Positions 18,871 through 27,486 are shown, numbered from the stretch's first letter. The stretch is DNA of 64,000 nucleotides from CAMTWB01 sp037441775 (GCA_037441775.1 JBBIRO010000011.1:1-64000); one strand, 5' to 3'. Notes: generated by a model from the sequence alone, not told the origin. Made by a program: numbers and translations.

Positions 18871-19076
18871 AATCCTTCCTTTTGGCTGCACTGTATCACC
18901 GCATAACGGCAAGGTAAAAATCATCCGCCCGGCAAGCGACACTTTTTTCTATAAAATCAAGCCATTTAAGTCAAGACATTTTCCGCGGGTGGCTGGTTTT
19001 TGCCTTTACAATAACAGCAAATCCTGTTACTTAGTTCATTGAATTCAGGCATCAGCAAACGAAAGGATTTGTCACA

Positions 19077-20234
19077 TTGGAAGACGAACACATTATACGG
19101 ATTAAGCTAAATGAAAAAGAGATTACCCTGGTCGGCACAGCTCATATATCCAAAGAGAGTGCCTTAGAGGTGGAACGGATAATCGAACAGGAGAAACCAG
19201 AGAACGTTTGTGTCGAACTATGCCAGGCCCGCTATGACGCTATCAGCCAGCACCAGGGCTGGCAGGAAATGGATATTATACAACTCATCAGGGGGAAAAG
19301 GGCTTCCCTCCTCCTGGCCCAGTGGATTGTCGCCGCCTACCAAAGAAAGATTGCCCAGAAGCTGGGCATCCGTCCGGGAGAAGAAATGATAAGGGCCATT
19401 AATAAGGCTCGCGAGGTAGGAGCAAGCGTCATTCTGGCAGACCGCAGCATCCGGGTTAGCATGCTTCGCACCTGGCGGATGATGAGCTTCTGGGGAAAGG
19501 CGAGACTCATGACTGAGATTATCGCCTCGGCCCTCTTTAACGAAAACATATCGGAAGAGGATATTGAAAAACTCAAGAAACAAGACGTGCTGGATCTGGC
19601 AATAGCATCTCTCCAGAAAAGTCTTCCCACCGTAAAATCCACCTTGATTGACGAACGAGATCGCTGGCTTGCCCATACGATCGGCAATGCGCCGGGAAAC
19701 AGGATCGTTGCCGTTGTGGGGGCGGGCCACCTGGCTGGAGTGGCGCAGAACCTGGGGAAAGACCTTGACTGCGAAGCAATAAACGTAATCCCGCCGGCAT
19801 CCGTCTGGTCACGGGTAGCATCCTGGACATTCCCGGCCCTTATTGTAGGCTTGATCCTGGCCGGATTCTTATACGCCGGCGATAAGGCCGGAATAAGCAT
19901 GGTTCTCTGGTGGTCCGCCATAACCGCCTCGGCCTCGGCACTGGGGGCGATTCTGATGCTGGCCCACCCGGCCACCATTCTGGCCTCCGCCCTGGCAGCC
20001 CCGTTTACCACCCTCCATCCCTTTCTGGCGGCCGGTTGGGTTGCCGGCATTACCGAGGCTACCCTGCGTAAGCCCCAGGTAAAGGATTTCATGAACCTGC
20101 GGGATGATATTATTAGCCTGCGCGGTTTTTTCCGGAACAAGATCACCAGAATTTTGATTATTGTGGCCGTGGTGAACATCACCACCTCCCTGGGCACCTT
20201 TGCGGCCATCCCGATGATGATGAGGTTTTTCTGA
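19077..20234 (+). CDS. TraB/PrgY-type membrane protein
   Basis: Protein of 385 residues. The N-terminal domain has the TraB/GumN signature residues: GTAHISKES near 23-31, VCVELCQARYDA near 45-56, and GAGHLAGV near 218-225, all spaced as in family members proposed to be metal-dependent proteases. About four membrane helices follow (about 245-385). A TTG at 19077 is taken as start because GAAAGGA lies 9 bases upstream and no better codon exists. The rhomboid gene follows after 44 bp on the same strand, so the two are probably co-transcribed. The biochemical activity of bacterial members is poorly established. Confidence 0.82.
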   Translation: MEDEHIIRIKLNEKEITLVGTAHISKESALEVERIIEQEKPENVCVELCQARYDAISQHQGWQEMDIIQLIRGKRASLLLAQWIVAAYQRKIAQKLGIRPGEEMIRAINKAREVGASVILADRSIRVSMLRTWRMMSFWGKARLMTEIIASALFNENISEEDIEKLKKQDVLDLAIASLQKSLPTVKSTLIDERDRWLAHTIGNAPGNRIVAVVGAGHLAGVAQNLGKDLDCEAINVIPPASVWSRVASWTFPALIVGLILAGFLYAGDKAGISMVLWWSAITASASALGAILMLAHPATILASALAAPFTTLHPFLAAGWVAGITEATLRKPQVKDFMNLRDDIISLRGFFRNKITRILIIVAVVNITTSLGTFAAIPMMMRFF

Positions 20235-20278
20235 CCAACAGGGAATTCCACACTACTGAGAGGCACATAACAGAAGCC

Positions 20279-21124
20279 ATGATACGCTCTACTCGGAACT
20301 CATTGCTTTGCCCCCGCTGTCGCAAGCTCATCAGCAGTGACGAGAGAATCTGCCCTTACTGTTCTCTTACCAATCCCGCCGACCGCAAGCTACTGAAGAT
20401 GGTCAATCTCTTGGGTATGGACAGACTAGACATGATTAATCTCATTGTTTACCTAAATGCCGGTTTTTATCTGCTGGCGTTGCTACTGGACCCTTACACT
20501 GCGACGCTGGCGATAAATCCCTTCACCTTCCTGTCACCTTCCAATGAAAGTCTTTTCTATCTCGGGGCATCGGGGGCAATCCCCCTGACCGGATACAACC
20601 GGTGGTGGACAATAATTTCCGCCTCGTTCCTCCACGGCAGTCTGCTCCACATTTTCTTTAACATGATCGCCTTTAAGCAACTGGGGCCTTTCGTTCTGAG
20701 GGAATACGGGGTTTCCCGTTTTCTTGTCATATACATCCTGGCCGGGGGCATGGGTTTTCTCATCTCATCTCTAGCCGGGGTAGCCCTGACCATTGGCGCT
20801 TCCGCAAGCATCTGCGCCCTCATCGGCGCCATTATCTACTACGGAAAGAGCAGGGGGGATTTCTACGGCCACCTGATATACCGTCAGGCTCTGGGGTGGG
20901 TGGTCGGCCTGGTGATCATCGGCCTCATTGTACCGGGAATCAATAACCTGGCCCACGGCAGCGGTCTGGTCTCTGGCATCGCCCTGGCCTGGCTGCTGGG
21001 ATACCAGGAGGGCAGGGATCGTCAGGTGGCGCTGGTTGTTGCCGGTTGGCTCTGTGCGGCGGCAACCGCGCTGATATTGCTCTGGGCAATTGCCGGAGCG
21101 CTGCTGGCGGCTTATGCCCAATAG
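20279..21124 (+). CDS. Rhomboid family intramembrane serine protease
   Basis: Multi-spanning protease of 281 residues. An N-terminal zinc-ribbon (CPRC at 12-15 and CPYC at 27-30) precedes the rhomboid core. In the core are the HGSLLHIFFNMIAF segment (His and Asn of the oxyanion/L1 region), GASASICALIGA with the catalytic Ser in GxSA, and the catalytic His in NLAHGSGLVSG. So the Ser-His dyad is intact. Six or seven membrane helices are expected. The substrate is unknown; it is paired with the TraB-like gene upstream. Confidence 0.9.
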   Translation: MIRSTRNSLLCPRCRKLISSDERICPYCSLTNPADRKLLKMVNLLGMDRLDMINLIVYLNAGFYLLALLLDPYTATLAINPFTFLSPSNESLFYLGASGAIPLTGYNRWWTIISASFLHGSLLHIFFNMIAFKQLGPFVLREYGVSRFLVIYILAGGMGFLISSLAGVALTIGASASICALIGAIIYYGKSRGDFYGHLIYRQALGWVVGLVIIGLIVPGINNLAHGSGLVSGIALAWLLGYQEGRDRQVALVVAGWLCAAATALILLWAIAGALLAAYAQ

Positions 21125-21184
21125 CAACAGGCTGAAGGGAGCCCATTAATATCCGGCGAAACATATTGGAAAAAGGGGGTCATG

Positions 21185-21745
21185 ATGATCGGATTAGTTA
21201 AGATTGACGAACTCGTAAAAAGTCGTAAAAATGTGAGTTTCAGAACGGCTTTGCAACAAGGCCGCGGTCAAGGCGCGCAAATCCCGAAAAATGAGAGGGA
21301 CTTTCCACACGCCGCACTGACGAAGGATTTAGCGCAACGCCACATCCGATCTTTTTGCAAAGCCGTCAAGATTGTTCTTTGTATCATTCCGTTACTGCTC
21401 ACCGCTTGTGATGGCGCCATAAGCGTAGGTGGCAGGACCATCGGGGTTCAATCGGGAAAGTTTATTTTCAGCGATGGTTTTGTCCAGACCAACTTCCCCT
21501 ACCCCTATGAGCGGACCTGGGCCGCCGCAGAAAAGGCCATGCTCGACCTGAAGGCGCAGGACATAATGAAAATGGAGCGTATCGGCCGCGGTGAGATCAA
21601 GGGCCTGATCAAAGACGAGACGGTGACTGTTGCGGTTAAGCATATCCAGAGGGAAGGAACTGCCGTTGCGGTCCGCGTTGGTCTGGTGGGAAACAATATC
21701 GCCGCCCAACTGATTCTGGAACGGGTGGCCCGCAACCTGCAGTGA
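21185..21745 (+). CDS. DUF3568-like lipoprotein with a repeat element inserted in its signal peptide
   Basis: The 186-residue reading frame ends in a domain like DUF3568 (FPYPYERTWAAAEKAM...VAVRVGLVGNN), found in small bacterial lipoproteins. The lipobox LLTAC follows a hydrophobic run, but 63 residues in, not near the N-terminus. Residues 7-62 are encoded by a 168-bp copy of the dispersed repeat (21205-21372). The sequence AAGATT occurs at 21200-21205 and 21368-21373; removing one 168-bp unit restores MIGLVKI followed by VLCIIPLLLTAC, an ordinary lipoprotein signal peptide. The frame stays open, so a longer protein could be made, but export is probably impaired. The AAAAGGGGG before ATG 21185 fixes the start. 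Confidence 0.7.
   Translation: MIGLVKIDELVKSRKNVSFRTALQQGRGQGAQIPKNERDFPHAALTKDLAQRHIRSFCKAVKIVLCIIPLLLTACDGAISVGGRTIGVQSGKFIFSDGFVQTNFPYPYERTWAAAEKAMLDLKAQDIMKMERIGRGEIKGLIKDETVTVAVKHIQREGTAVAVRVGLVGNNIAAQLILERVARNLQ
21205..21372 (+). repeat. 168-bp dispersed element inserted in frame in a signal peptide
   Basis: Starts TGACGAACTCGTAAAAAGTC (21205-21224) and ends with the inverted form CTTTTTGCAAAGCCGTCA (about 21351-21368). It is flanked by AAGAT at 21200-21204 and 21368-21372, a likely 4-6-bp target duplication, one base of which is ambiguous with the element end. It has no stop in the host frame. It encodes no recognisable protein and is too small to carry a transposase, so it would need mobilisation in trans. 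Confidence 0.75.
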
Positions 21746-21786
21746 TAGCTGCCGCCAGAGATGGAAGCATCATCAAAATTAATTTT

Positions 21787-21977
21787 CGCGGCTTCACAAA
21801 AAGTCCGGACGCTTACGTTCATGATAAATCCCTCGTCACTCCAGACGTAAGCTGTAGGGGCGTGCTTCATGACCGCCCTTCTCATTCATCTTGATTTGCC
21901 GCTTAGGCCTTGCGAACTTTTTACGTGCCGTCCGAAAATTGCAGTTTTACGGAGTTTTGACTGTTTCATCAATTCTA
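21787..21977. repeat. Dispersed element with conserved leader tail ahead of the cyclase gene
   Basis: Left end CGCGGCTTCACAAAAAGTCC (from 21787); right end ACTTTTTACGTGCCGTCC (from 21916). The 62-bp stretch 21916-21977, including AATTGCAGTTTTACGGAG and TTCATCAATTCTA, is nearly identical to 36719-36780. It ends 20 bp before the start of the diguanylate cyclase gene. This element fills most of the 251-bp gap. Confidence 0.65.
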
Positions 21978-21996
21978 ACTTGGTAAAGGGGGCCCC

Positions 21997-23760
21997 ATGA
22001 GGAAACCGAGCAGCAATAATTCGGAGCAGGGCGAAAGTTCAATGGAGAGCATCCCCTCAGCAAGCGGGCCTTGCGTTGAGGAGCTCATCGGGTACAGAGC
22101 GCCCGTTAACTTGGAGGAGCGTTACCGGGCCTTAATCGACAGCATCGCCGACGGCTATTATGAGGTGGATATTCAGGGCAACTTCACGGTGGCATCAACT
22201 TACATGGAGCGCCTTGGCTATCTGGCAAGCGAGATCAGGGGAATGAATTTTGGCGCCTTCATAACAAAAGAGAATTACAAATTGGTTTTCCAAGCTTTCC
22301 ATGAGGTATTCAAAACAGGCAAGCCTATTAAAAACCTGGAATTTGACCTGACCACCAAGGGGGGTGAAGAAAAAACGGTTTCCATTTCCTCCGCTCCGAT
22401 CAAGGACGAAGCCGGCCAAGTTATCGGCTTCAGGGGGATTTTTCAGGATATAACCGAGCTTGTGGAACCGGAAAACCTCTTGCTGGAGATATCCCGAACC
22501 TCACCCTTCGGGATCTACGCCCTGGAGAGTGGTAAATTCATTTACGCCAACCAGGCCTTTTTAAAGCTTACCGGCTACTCTAAAGACGAACTAATTGGAA
22601 TCAAACCCGGGTTATTAGTCCATCCCGAGGATTGGCAGCGGGTCAGAAACAAGGCCGTTACAATGCTCAAAGGACAAGCCTGCCCTCCCTATGAGTTCCG
22701 ACTCATCAGGAAGGATGGCCAGATAATATGGGTTATGGAATCGCTCTGGTCCATCAGGCTGCGGGGGAAGAAGTTGGCCTTTGGGAGTATTTTGGATATC
22801 AACCCGCTTAAGAAGACCGAGTTGGCCCTCAGGCAAAGTGAGGAGCGTTATCGCACCATCATCGAAAACATTCAGGAAGGATACTATGAAGCCGACGAAG
22901 CCGGTCGAATAATATTTATCAACGACGCCTTCGGAAAAATATTGGGTTACGAAAGAGAAGAACTCCAAAATAAGGAATTTACGAAGCTATCGTCTGCGGA
23001 CCATCTGGAAGAGCTAAAAGAGAAACTAAAAATAATTCGTGAGACGGGACAACCCAACCCATCAATCGAATGGGGAGCAGTTACTAAAGATGGCCTGCTG
23101 ATATTTACCGAACTGTCCGCGACACCGATGCGGGATGAAACAGGAACTCTTGTGGGATTCCGCGGAATCCTCCGGGACACTACGGAGCGGCGAGAGCGCG
23201 AGCAGGCAATAAAACAACTGGCCTATTACGATCCCCTGACCGGCCTCCCCAATCGCCGTCTTTTTGAAGACCGTTTCAATCTGGCGCTGGCCAACGCGTC
23301 AAGACAGGAGAGCATGCTCGCGCTTTTGGTCATTGATTTGGATAACTTTAAGGAAATCAACGATAACTATGGCCATGATGCGGGTGATAGCCTGCTTAGG
23401 GAAATCGGCAGCCGCCTATCAGACCTGCTCCGGAAGGGCGACAGTGTGGCCCGGATTGGCGGGGATGAATTTATGGTCCTGCTGCCTAATACCCACCGGA
23501 GAAACGACATTGCCGTCGTAGCCAATAAGATTCTGGCAGCGATCGAACAGTCATTTCAACTGGGCGGAGAGCCAATCCGGGTAGCAGCCAGTATCGGTAT
23601 CTCTATCTACCCAGAGCATGGCAGCGATAAAATAGCCCTGACGCGGCAGGCCGACCGAGCCATGTACCAGGCAAAAAGGACGGGAAACAGTTACAAGTTT
23701 TTCTCGCCCGTCCCTGTCAAAAAAAAACCGATGACCGCAAAAAACCTAAACAAGACTTGA
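21997..23760 (+). CDS. PAS-PAS-PAS-GGDEF diguanylate cyclase
   Basis: Soluble signalling protein of 587 residues with no membrane segment. Three PAS domains (about 40-155, 160-275, 280-398) lead into a GGDEF domain (about 405-575). The active-site motif GGDEF (488-492) is intact and an inhibitory I-site RxxD (R479-D482) lies five residues before it, so it should make cyclic di-GMP and be feedback-inhibited. Metal and substrate residues DLDNFKEIND are also present. No EAL domain. The PAS ligands cannot be predicted. GGTAAAGGGGGC precedes the ATG; the leader is supplied by a dispersed repeat. Confidence 0.93.
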   Translation: MRKPSSNNSEQGESSMESIPSASGPCVEELIGYRAPVNLEERYRALIDSIADGYYEVDIQGNFTVASTYMERLGYLASEIRGMNFGAFITKENYKLVFQAFHEVFKTGKPIKNLEFDLTTKGGEEKTVSISSAPIKDEAGQVIGFRGIFQDITELVEPENLLLEISRTSPFGIYALESGKFIYANQAFLKLTGYSKDELIGIKPGLLVHPEDWQRVRNKAVTMLKGQACPPYEFRLIRKDGQIIWVMESLWSIRLRGKKLAFGSILDINPLKKTELALRQSEERYRTIIENIQEGYYEADEAGRIIFINDAFGKILGYEREELQNKEFTKLSSADHLEELKEKLKIIRETGQPNPSIEWGAVTKDGLLIFTELSATPMRDETGTLVGFRGILRDTTERREREQAIKQLAYYDPLTGLPNRRLFEDRFNLALANASRQESMLALLVIDLDNFKEINDNYGHDAGDSLLREIGSRLSDLLRKGDSVARIGGDEFMVLLPNTHRRNDIAVVANKILAAIEQSFQLGGEPIRVAASIGISIYPEHGSDKIALTRQADRAMYQAKRTGNSYKFFSPVPVKKKPMTAKNLNKT

Positions 23761-23778
23761 GGCAAGCCACCCGGGACA

Positions 23779-24969
23779 TTAATCGCCGAAAGACAGCATC
23801 AGCCCCTTCAAATACCTCCCCTCCGGGTGCCCGAGGTCAACCGGATGATCGGGGCCAGCACCAAGAGTCTTGAGCAACCGAGCATCTTTGCCCGCATCCC
23901 GGCTCGCCGCAAGGACGATTTTTTCAAACAGCATCTCATCAATGAAGCTGGAGCAGGAGAAGGTAAAGAGCAGACCTCCTTTCTTGAGCTTTTTGATGCC
24001 CTGTCTATTGATCTCCTTGTATCCCGCCGCGGCAGCGGCAACATCTCTTGCGTTTCGGGCGAAAGCTGGCGGGTCCAGGATGATCAGATCGTATTGCCCC
24101 TCGGTCTGGCGCAGATAATCAAAAACGTCGGCGGTAACCACTAGCTGAGCATCCTCCGGAAGAGAGTTTTTCCGCCAGTTTACCTCGGCCAGCCTGGCTG
24201 CCGCGCTGGAAACATCCACCGAGGTCACCTCAAGAGCGCCGCCGCAGCCGGCATATACGGAAAAACCACCACTGTAGGAAAAGCAGTTCAGCACCCTCGC
24301 CCCGCCGGAAAGGGCGCCAACCAATTCCCGATTGACCCGCTGGTCCAGGAAGAATCCCGTCTTCTGGCCGGAGACGATATCAACATCAAAGACCAGGCCG
24401 TTTTCCCGAATTTCCACGGTCGGCGGCGGCATCCGGCCCATGGCCGGGCCTACCCGATCAGCCAGACCATCCGTATTTCTCGCCCGGCCTTCGCTGCGTT
24501 CAAAGATCGCAATTGGCTGGAATTCTTTTTTAAGAATTTTCAAAACATCTCGCTGAAACCTTTCCATTCCGGCAGTCGCCACGGAAACTACCAGATATCG
24601 GCCGTAACGATCAACCACCAGACCCGGCAGGCCATCGCCTTCGGCATTGATCACCCGGTAGGCATCGGTTTGGCCGCTTACCACCTTCTCGCGGAGATGC
24701 CGGGCCCGGGATATTCTTTGCCGGAAAAATCCCGCATCCACAATGGTATCCGGATCCCGGCTCAAAGAGCGGAAGGCGATGCTGTTTAGCGGATGATAAA
24801 AACCCACCGCCAACGCCTCCCCGGCGGCGGAGACAATCCGCACGATGCTCCCCGGTGCAGGGGGTGTTACGCAATTTGCCAGCGCCCCGGAGAAGACCCA
24901 GGGGTGACCTTTGAGGAGAGACCTCTCGCGGCCGGGCTTTAATAATAACTTGGGGTATCGGCTATCCAC
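23779..24969 (-). CDS. rlmI: Class I rRNA (cytosine-5) methyltransferase, RlmI-like
   Basis: SAM-dependent methyltransferase of 396 residues, the length of E. coli RlmI, which methylates C1962 of 23S rRNA. An N-terminal PUA domain (LKPGRERSLLKGHPWVFSGA) is followed by the RlmI beta-hairpin region and the Rossmann domain with motif I VLNCFSYSGGFSVYAG, motif IV LDPPAF, and FSCSSFID. GTG at 24969 is chosen because AGGAGGAG lies 6 bases upstream; GTG at 24996 would place that Shine-Dalgarno inside the gene. It converges on the cyclase gene with an 18-bp gap. Confidence 0.88.
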   Translation of the reverse strand: MDSRYPKLLLKPGRERSLLKGHPWVFSGALANCVTPPAPGSIVRIVSAAGEALAVGFYHPLNSIAFRSLSRDPDTIVDAGFFRQRISRARHLREKVVSGQTDAYRVINAEGDGLPGLVVDRYGRYLVVSVATAGMERFQRDVLKILKKEFQPIAIFERSEGRARNTDGLADRVGPAMGRMPPPTVEIRENGLVFDVDIVSGQKTGFFLDQRVNRELVGALSGGARVLNCFSYSGGFSVYAGCGGALEVTSVDVSSAAARLAEVNWRKNSLPEDAQLVVTADVFDYLRQTEGQYDLIILDPPAFARNARDVAAAAAGYKEINRQGIKKLKKGGLLFTFSCSSFIDEMLFEKIVLAASRDAGKDARLLKTLGAGPDHPVDLGHPEGRYLKGLMLSFGD

Positions 24970-25010
24970 CAATTGCTCCTCCTGATTAACTGTCACAAAT
25001 CCGCTTGCTT

Positions 25011-25025
25011 GCTTTTTACGAAGCC
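25011..25025. repeat. Fragment of the dispersed element
   Basis: GCTTTTTACGAAGCC matches the right end of the dispersed repeat but lacks the outer GTCA. Probably a decayed or truncated copy in the rlmI-manC divergent gap. Confidence 0.4.
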
Positions 25026-25095
25026 AAATGTATTGCGACGGGCGCCAAATCTATCGATTAACAACGCAAAAAGCAAGGCCGGATGACCCAGTTGC

Positions 25096-25196
25096 TAACG
25101 ATTCAGCCTCAAGCGGCCAGACAAGTCTTGCCGGTTTCTGCCGCTACGGCAATGAACCGCCGCCGCTCAAGACGGAATCGTTACCCCCTGGCCGCT
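25096..25196 (+). ncRNA. Candidate pseudoknotted structured RNA upstream of manC
   Basis: Five perfect complementary pairs lie in 101 bp: TAACGATTC (25096-25104) with GAATCGTTA (25175-25183); AGCGGCCAG (25112-25120) with CTGGCCGCT (25188-25196); GTCTTG (25125-25130) with CAAGAC (25168-25173); CGGTT (25132-25136) with AACCG (25155-25159); TGCCG (25139-25143) with CGGCA (25147-25151). The first two cross each other, which is a pseudoknot or two exclusive folds; the other three are nested. It ends 80 bp before the manC start. I do not recognise a known riboswitch class. The strand is assumed from manC; the minus strand toward rlmI is equally possible. Confidence 0.4.
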
Positions 25197-25275
25197 AACC
25201 AAGTTGCCAGAGGCGCAGTTTTCTGCTAATGGTTTGCATTCGAGGTCGAGGACTTAGCCAAGGGAGGAAACCAAC

Positions 25276-26379
25276 TTGACCGTATCGGACGAGACAAATA
25301 GTCCCGCGTTTGCGGTAATCATGGCCGGCGGCAGCGGCACCAGGTTCTGGCCTTACAGCCGTCGGAAGCGGCCCAAGCATCTATTAGGAATATTTGGGGA
25401 AAAATCGTTGCTGCAACAAACGGTTGCCCGACTGATCCCCTTGATTCCTCCCGAGCGGATACTGATCGTCACCGCCCGGGAACATGCCCGGGAGGTGCTG
25501 CGTCAGTTGCCCGAACTGGCCGTAAGCAACATCATCAGCGAACCTGTGGGACGCAATACCGCCCCCTGTATCGGTCTGGCGGCAGAGCATATCCGGCGAC
25601 GCGCCGCAAATGGCATCATGGTCTGCCTGCCGGCGGATCATTTGATAACGGATCAGGAATCCTTCCGCCGGACCATCGCAGCGGCCATTGACTTCGCCCG
25701 CTTCAACGCAAGTCTGGTCACCATCGGGATAAAACCGACCGCTCCGGAAACAGGCTACGGCTACATTCAGCCAGGCGAGATGCTGCAAGAAGTACTTGGG
25801 AAAAAGCTGTACCGGGTCGGCGCCTTCCGGGAAAAACCATCAGCCGAGCAGGCCAAGGATTTTTTGGCCCGGGGAGACCATCTCTGGAACAGCGGCGTTT
25901 TTATTTGGCAGGTGAAGGTAATTAGGGAGGAGCTGGAGAAATGCCTTCCTAATCTCTACCGGCTCCTGGAGGAGATTGGTCAATGTCTGGGAACCAGGCA
26001 GGAGGCAAAAACGCTGAAAACAAACTACGGAAATATGGAACCGGTCTCCATCGACTACGGCGTCCTGGAAAGGGCCGAACGGGTACTGGTAATCCCGGGG
26101 GAGTTTGACTGGCGTGATTTGGGAAGCTGGGACGCCTTCTGGGAGCTTTCCGAAAAGGACCGGCAGAAAAACGCAGTGCGGGCGGGCGACTCAATTCTTT
26201 TGGACACGACAAACTCGCTCGCCGTAAGTCCGGGAAAACTGGTGGTCCTCCTTGGCGTGGAAGACCTGCTGATAGTGGAAACCAAAGACACCCTGCTCAT
26301 CTGCCGGCGGGGGCGTTCCCAACATATAGGTAATGTACCAAAATTACTGGCTGCTCAAGACAAGACAAAGTACCTGTGA
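25276..26379 (+). CDS. manC: Mannose-1-phosphate guanylyltransferase
   Basis: Makes GDP-mannose from mannose-1-phosphate and GTP for surface polysaccharide; 367 residues. The pyrophosphorylase signature FAVIMAGGSGTRFWPYSR and KHLL are at the N-terminus, followed by VGRNTAPCIGLAA, CLPADHLI and a late FREKPSAEQA and WNSGVFIW. It is the single-domain form, without the phosphomannose isomerase domain of bifunctional ManC/AlgA. TTG at 25276 is the start: AGGGAGGA lies 8 bases upstream and the family motif begins 15 residues in. First of a manC-SemiSWEET-maf run. Confidence 0.92.
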   Translation: MTVSDETNSPAFAVIMAGGSGTRFWPYSRRKRPKHLLGIFGEKSLLQQTVARLIPLIPPERILIVTAREHAREVLRQLPELAVSNIISEPVGRNTAPCIGLAAEHIRRRAANGIMVCLPADHLITDQESFRRTIAAAIDFARFNASLVTIGIKPTAPETGYGYIQPGEMLQEVLGKKLYRVGAFREKPSAEQAKDFLARGDHLWNSGVFIWQVKVIREELEKCLPNLYRLLEEIGQCLGTRQEAKTLKTNYGNMEPVSIDYGVLERAERVLVIPGEFDWRDLGSWDAFWELSEKDRQKNAVRAGDSILLDTTNSLAVSPGKLVVLLGVEDLLIVETKDTLLICRRGRSQHIGNVPKLLAAQDKTKYL

Positions 26380-26405
26380 CGACAGGGCAAATACAGGAGA
26401 CAGGA

Positions 26406-26663
26406 ATGCCTTTTTACATAAATATTATCGGACTTCTGGCCGCAGCGCTTACCTCCTTTGCCATGCTGCCCCAGGTGATCAAAATTTACCGGACGAAACA
26501 CACCCGCGACCTTTCCCTTCCAACGTTCGTTCTTTTTAACTGCGGGCTTTTGCTGTGGCTCATCTACGGATTCCTGATCGCGTCGCCGCCTCTGATCGCT
26601 GGCAACCTGGTCAGCCTGGCCCTGACCGGCTACATCCTGACAATGAAGATCATCCACGGATAG
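26406..26663 (+). CDS. SemiSWEET sugar transporter
   Basis: Small membrane protein of 85 residues with one three-helix MtN3/PQ-loop bundle: helices at about 4-24, 37-57 and 60-80. The PQ motif sits in MLPQVIKIYRTKHTRDLS, the usual SemiSWEET loop, and the next helix has the FNCGLLLWLIYG pattern. These proteins dimerise to move small sugars down a gradient. ATG at 26406 is chosen on CAGGAGACAGG; a GTG at 26376 would overlap the manC stop. It lies directly after manC, so a sugar role is plausible but unproven. Confidence 0.85.
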   Translation: MPFYINIIGLLAAALTSFAMLPQVIKIYRTKHTRDLSLPTFVLFNCGLLLWLIYGFLIASPPLIAGNLVSLALTGYILTMKIIHG

Positions 26664-26671
26664 GAGCCAGG

Positions 26672-27268
26672 ATGGATATCAAATCGGAAAGAGTCATCCT
26701 GGCCTCGGCTTCACCTAGGAGAGTCGAACTTTTGAGCCCGCTTTTGGGCGCCCTAGAAGTGATTCCCAGCGGTATAGACGAAGTACCCCTGGACGGGGAG
26801 GGACCGGCGGAGCATGTCCGGCGGCTGGCGGAGGAAAAGGCGCGCCAAGTGGCCAAGGCCTATCCGGACGTCTGGGTAATTGGCGCGGACACGGTCGTTT
26901 TCATCGACGGCATGATCATGGGAAAGCCGGTGGATGCCGTAGCCGCCCGGGCCATGCTCGCCAGGTTAAGCGGCCGCCAGCACCTGGTTTATACCGGCTT
27001 TAGCATCATGAAACTGGCGGCGGGACAAAAGTTGAACCAGGTTGTGGAATCCGCCGTCATCTTCCGCAAGATACCGGCGGATGAGATGAACTGGTACTTG
27101 AATTCCGCTGAACCTTACGACAAGGCCGGCGCTTATGCAGTCCAGGGTCAGGGCGCGTTTTTCATCCGGGAAATTCGTGGTTCATACACCAACGTGATGG
27201 GGTTGCCCCTTTGCGAGCTGGTCGATTCTCTCAAGTCGCTGGGGGTAATTGCCTTTAGCTATAGGTGA
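26672..27268 (+). CDS. maf: Maf-like nucleoside triphosphate pyrophosphatase
   Basis: House-cleaning pyrophosphatase that hydrolyses non-canonical nucleotides such as m7GTP, dTTP or UTP; 198 residues. The N-terminal VILASASPRRVELL and WVIGADTVVF are the Maf signatures, followed by GKPVDA and the late EPYDKAGAYAVQGQGA. ATG at 26672 follows TAGGAGCCAGG and begins nine bases after the SemiSWEET stop, so they are co-transcribed. The TGA stop is followed directly by a dispersed element. Confidence 0.94.
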   Translation: MDIKSERVILASASPRRVELLSPLLGALEVIPSGIDEVPLDGEGPAEHVRRLAEEKARQVAKAYPDVWVIGADTVVFIDGMIMGKPVDAVAARAMLARLSGRQHLVYTGFSIMKLAAGQKLNQVVESAVIFRKIPADEMNWYLNSAEPYDKAGAYAVQGQGAFFIREIRGSYTNVMGLPLCELVDSLKSLGVIAFSYR

Positions 27269-27469
27269 TGACCTCGTAAAAAAGCACCGATCTGTCATAT
27301 TGCCAAGGCGGACGCGGGCAGGAATGCCCGAGGCTACGGAGGCTTTACAAAAAATGGCAACGATTCGGTCTTAAGGAGCGGTGCTTGATTATCATGCCTG
27401 CAATAGCTATAAAGGCAACCCTCTTTCTTTAGGGGAGAGGGTGCTTGTGACTTTTTTACGAAGGCGTCA
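27269..27469. repeat. 201-bp dispersed element between maf and yggS
   Basis: Left end TGACCTCGTAAAAAAGC begins on the base after the maf TGA; right end GACTTTTTTACGAAGGCGTCA finishes at 27469, 18 bp before yggS. The interior contains the ATTGCCAAGGCGG...CGGGCAGGAATGCCCGAGGCTAC module (near 27300-27340) and a CTTTAGGGGAGAGGGT piece near 27428-27442. Confidence 0.8.
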
Positions 27470-27486
27470 TTGTTGAGAAGAGCAAA

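Noticed and set aside
25096..25196. attC recombination site of an integron
   Set aside because: Outer TAAC/GTTA words and inverted repeats are suggestive, but the GTTRRRY/RYYYAAC consensus is not satisfied and no integrase or cassette is near.
24997..25275. c-di-GMP (GEMM) riboswitch near the diguanylate cyclase and manC genes
   Set aside because: The conserved GEMM words were not found; the stems present have a different arrangement.
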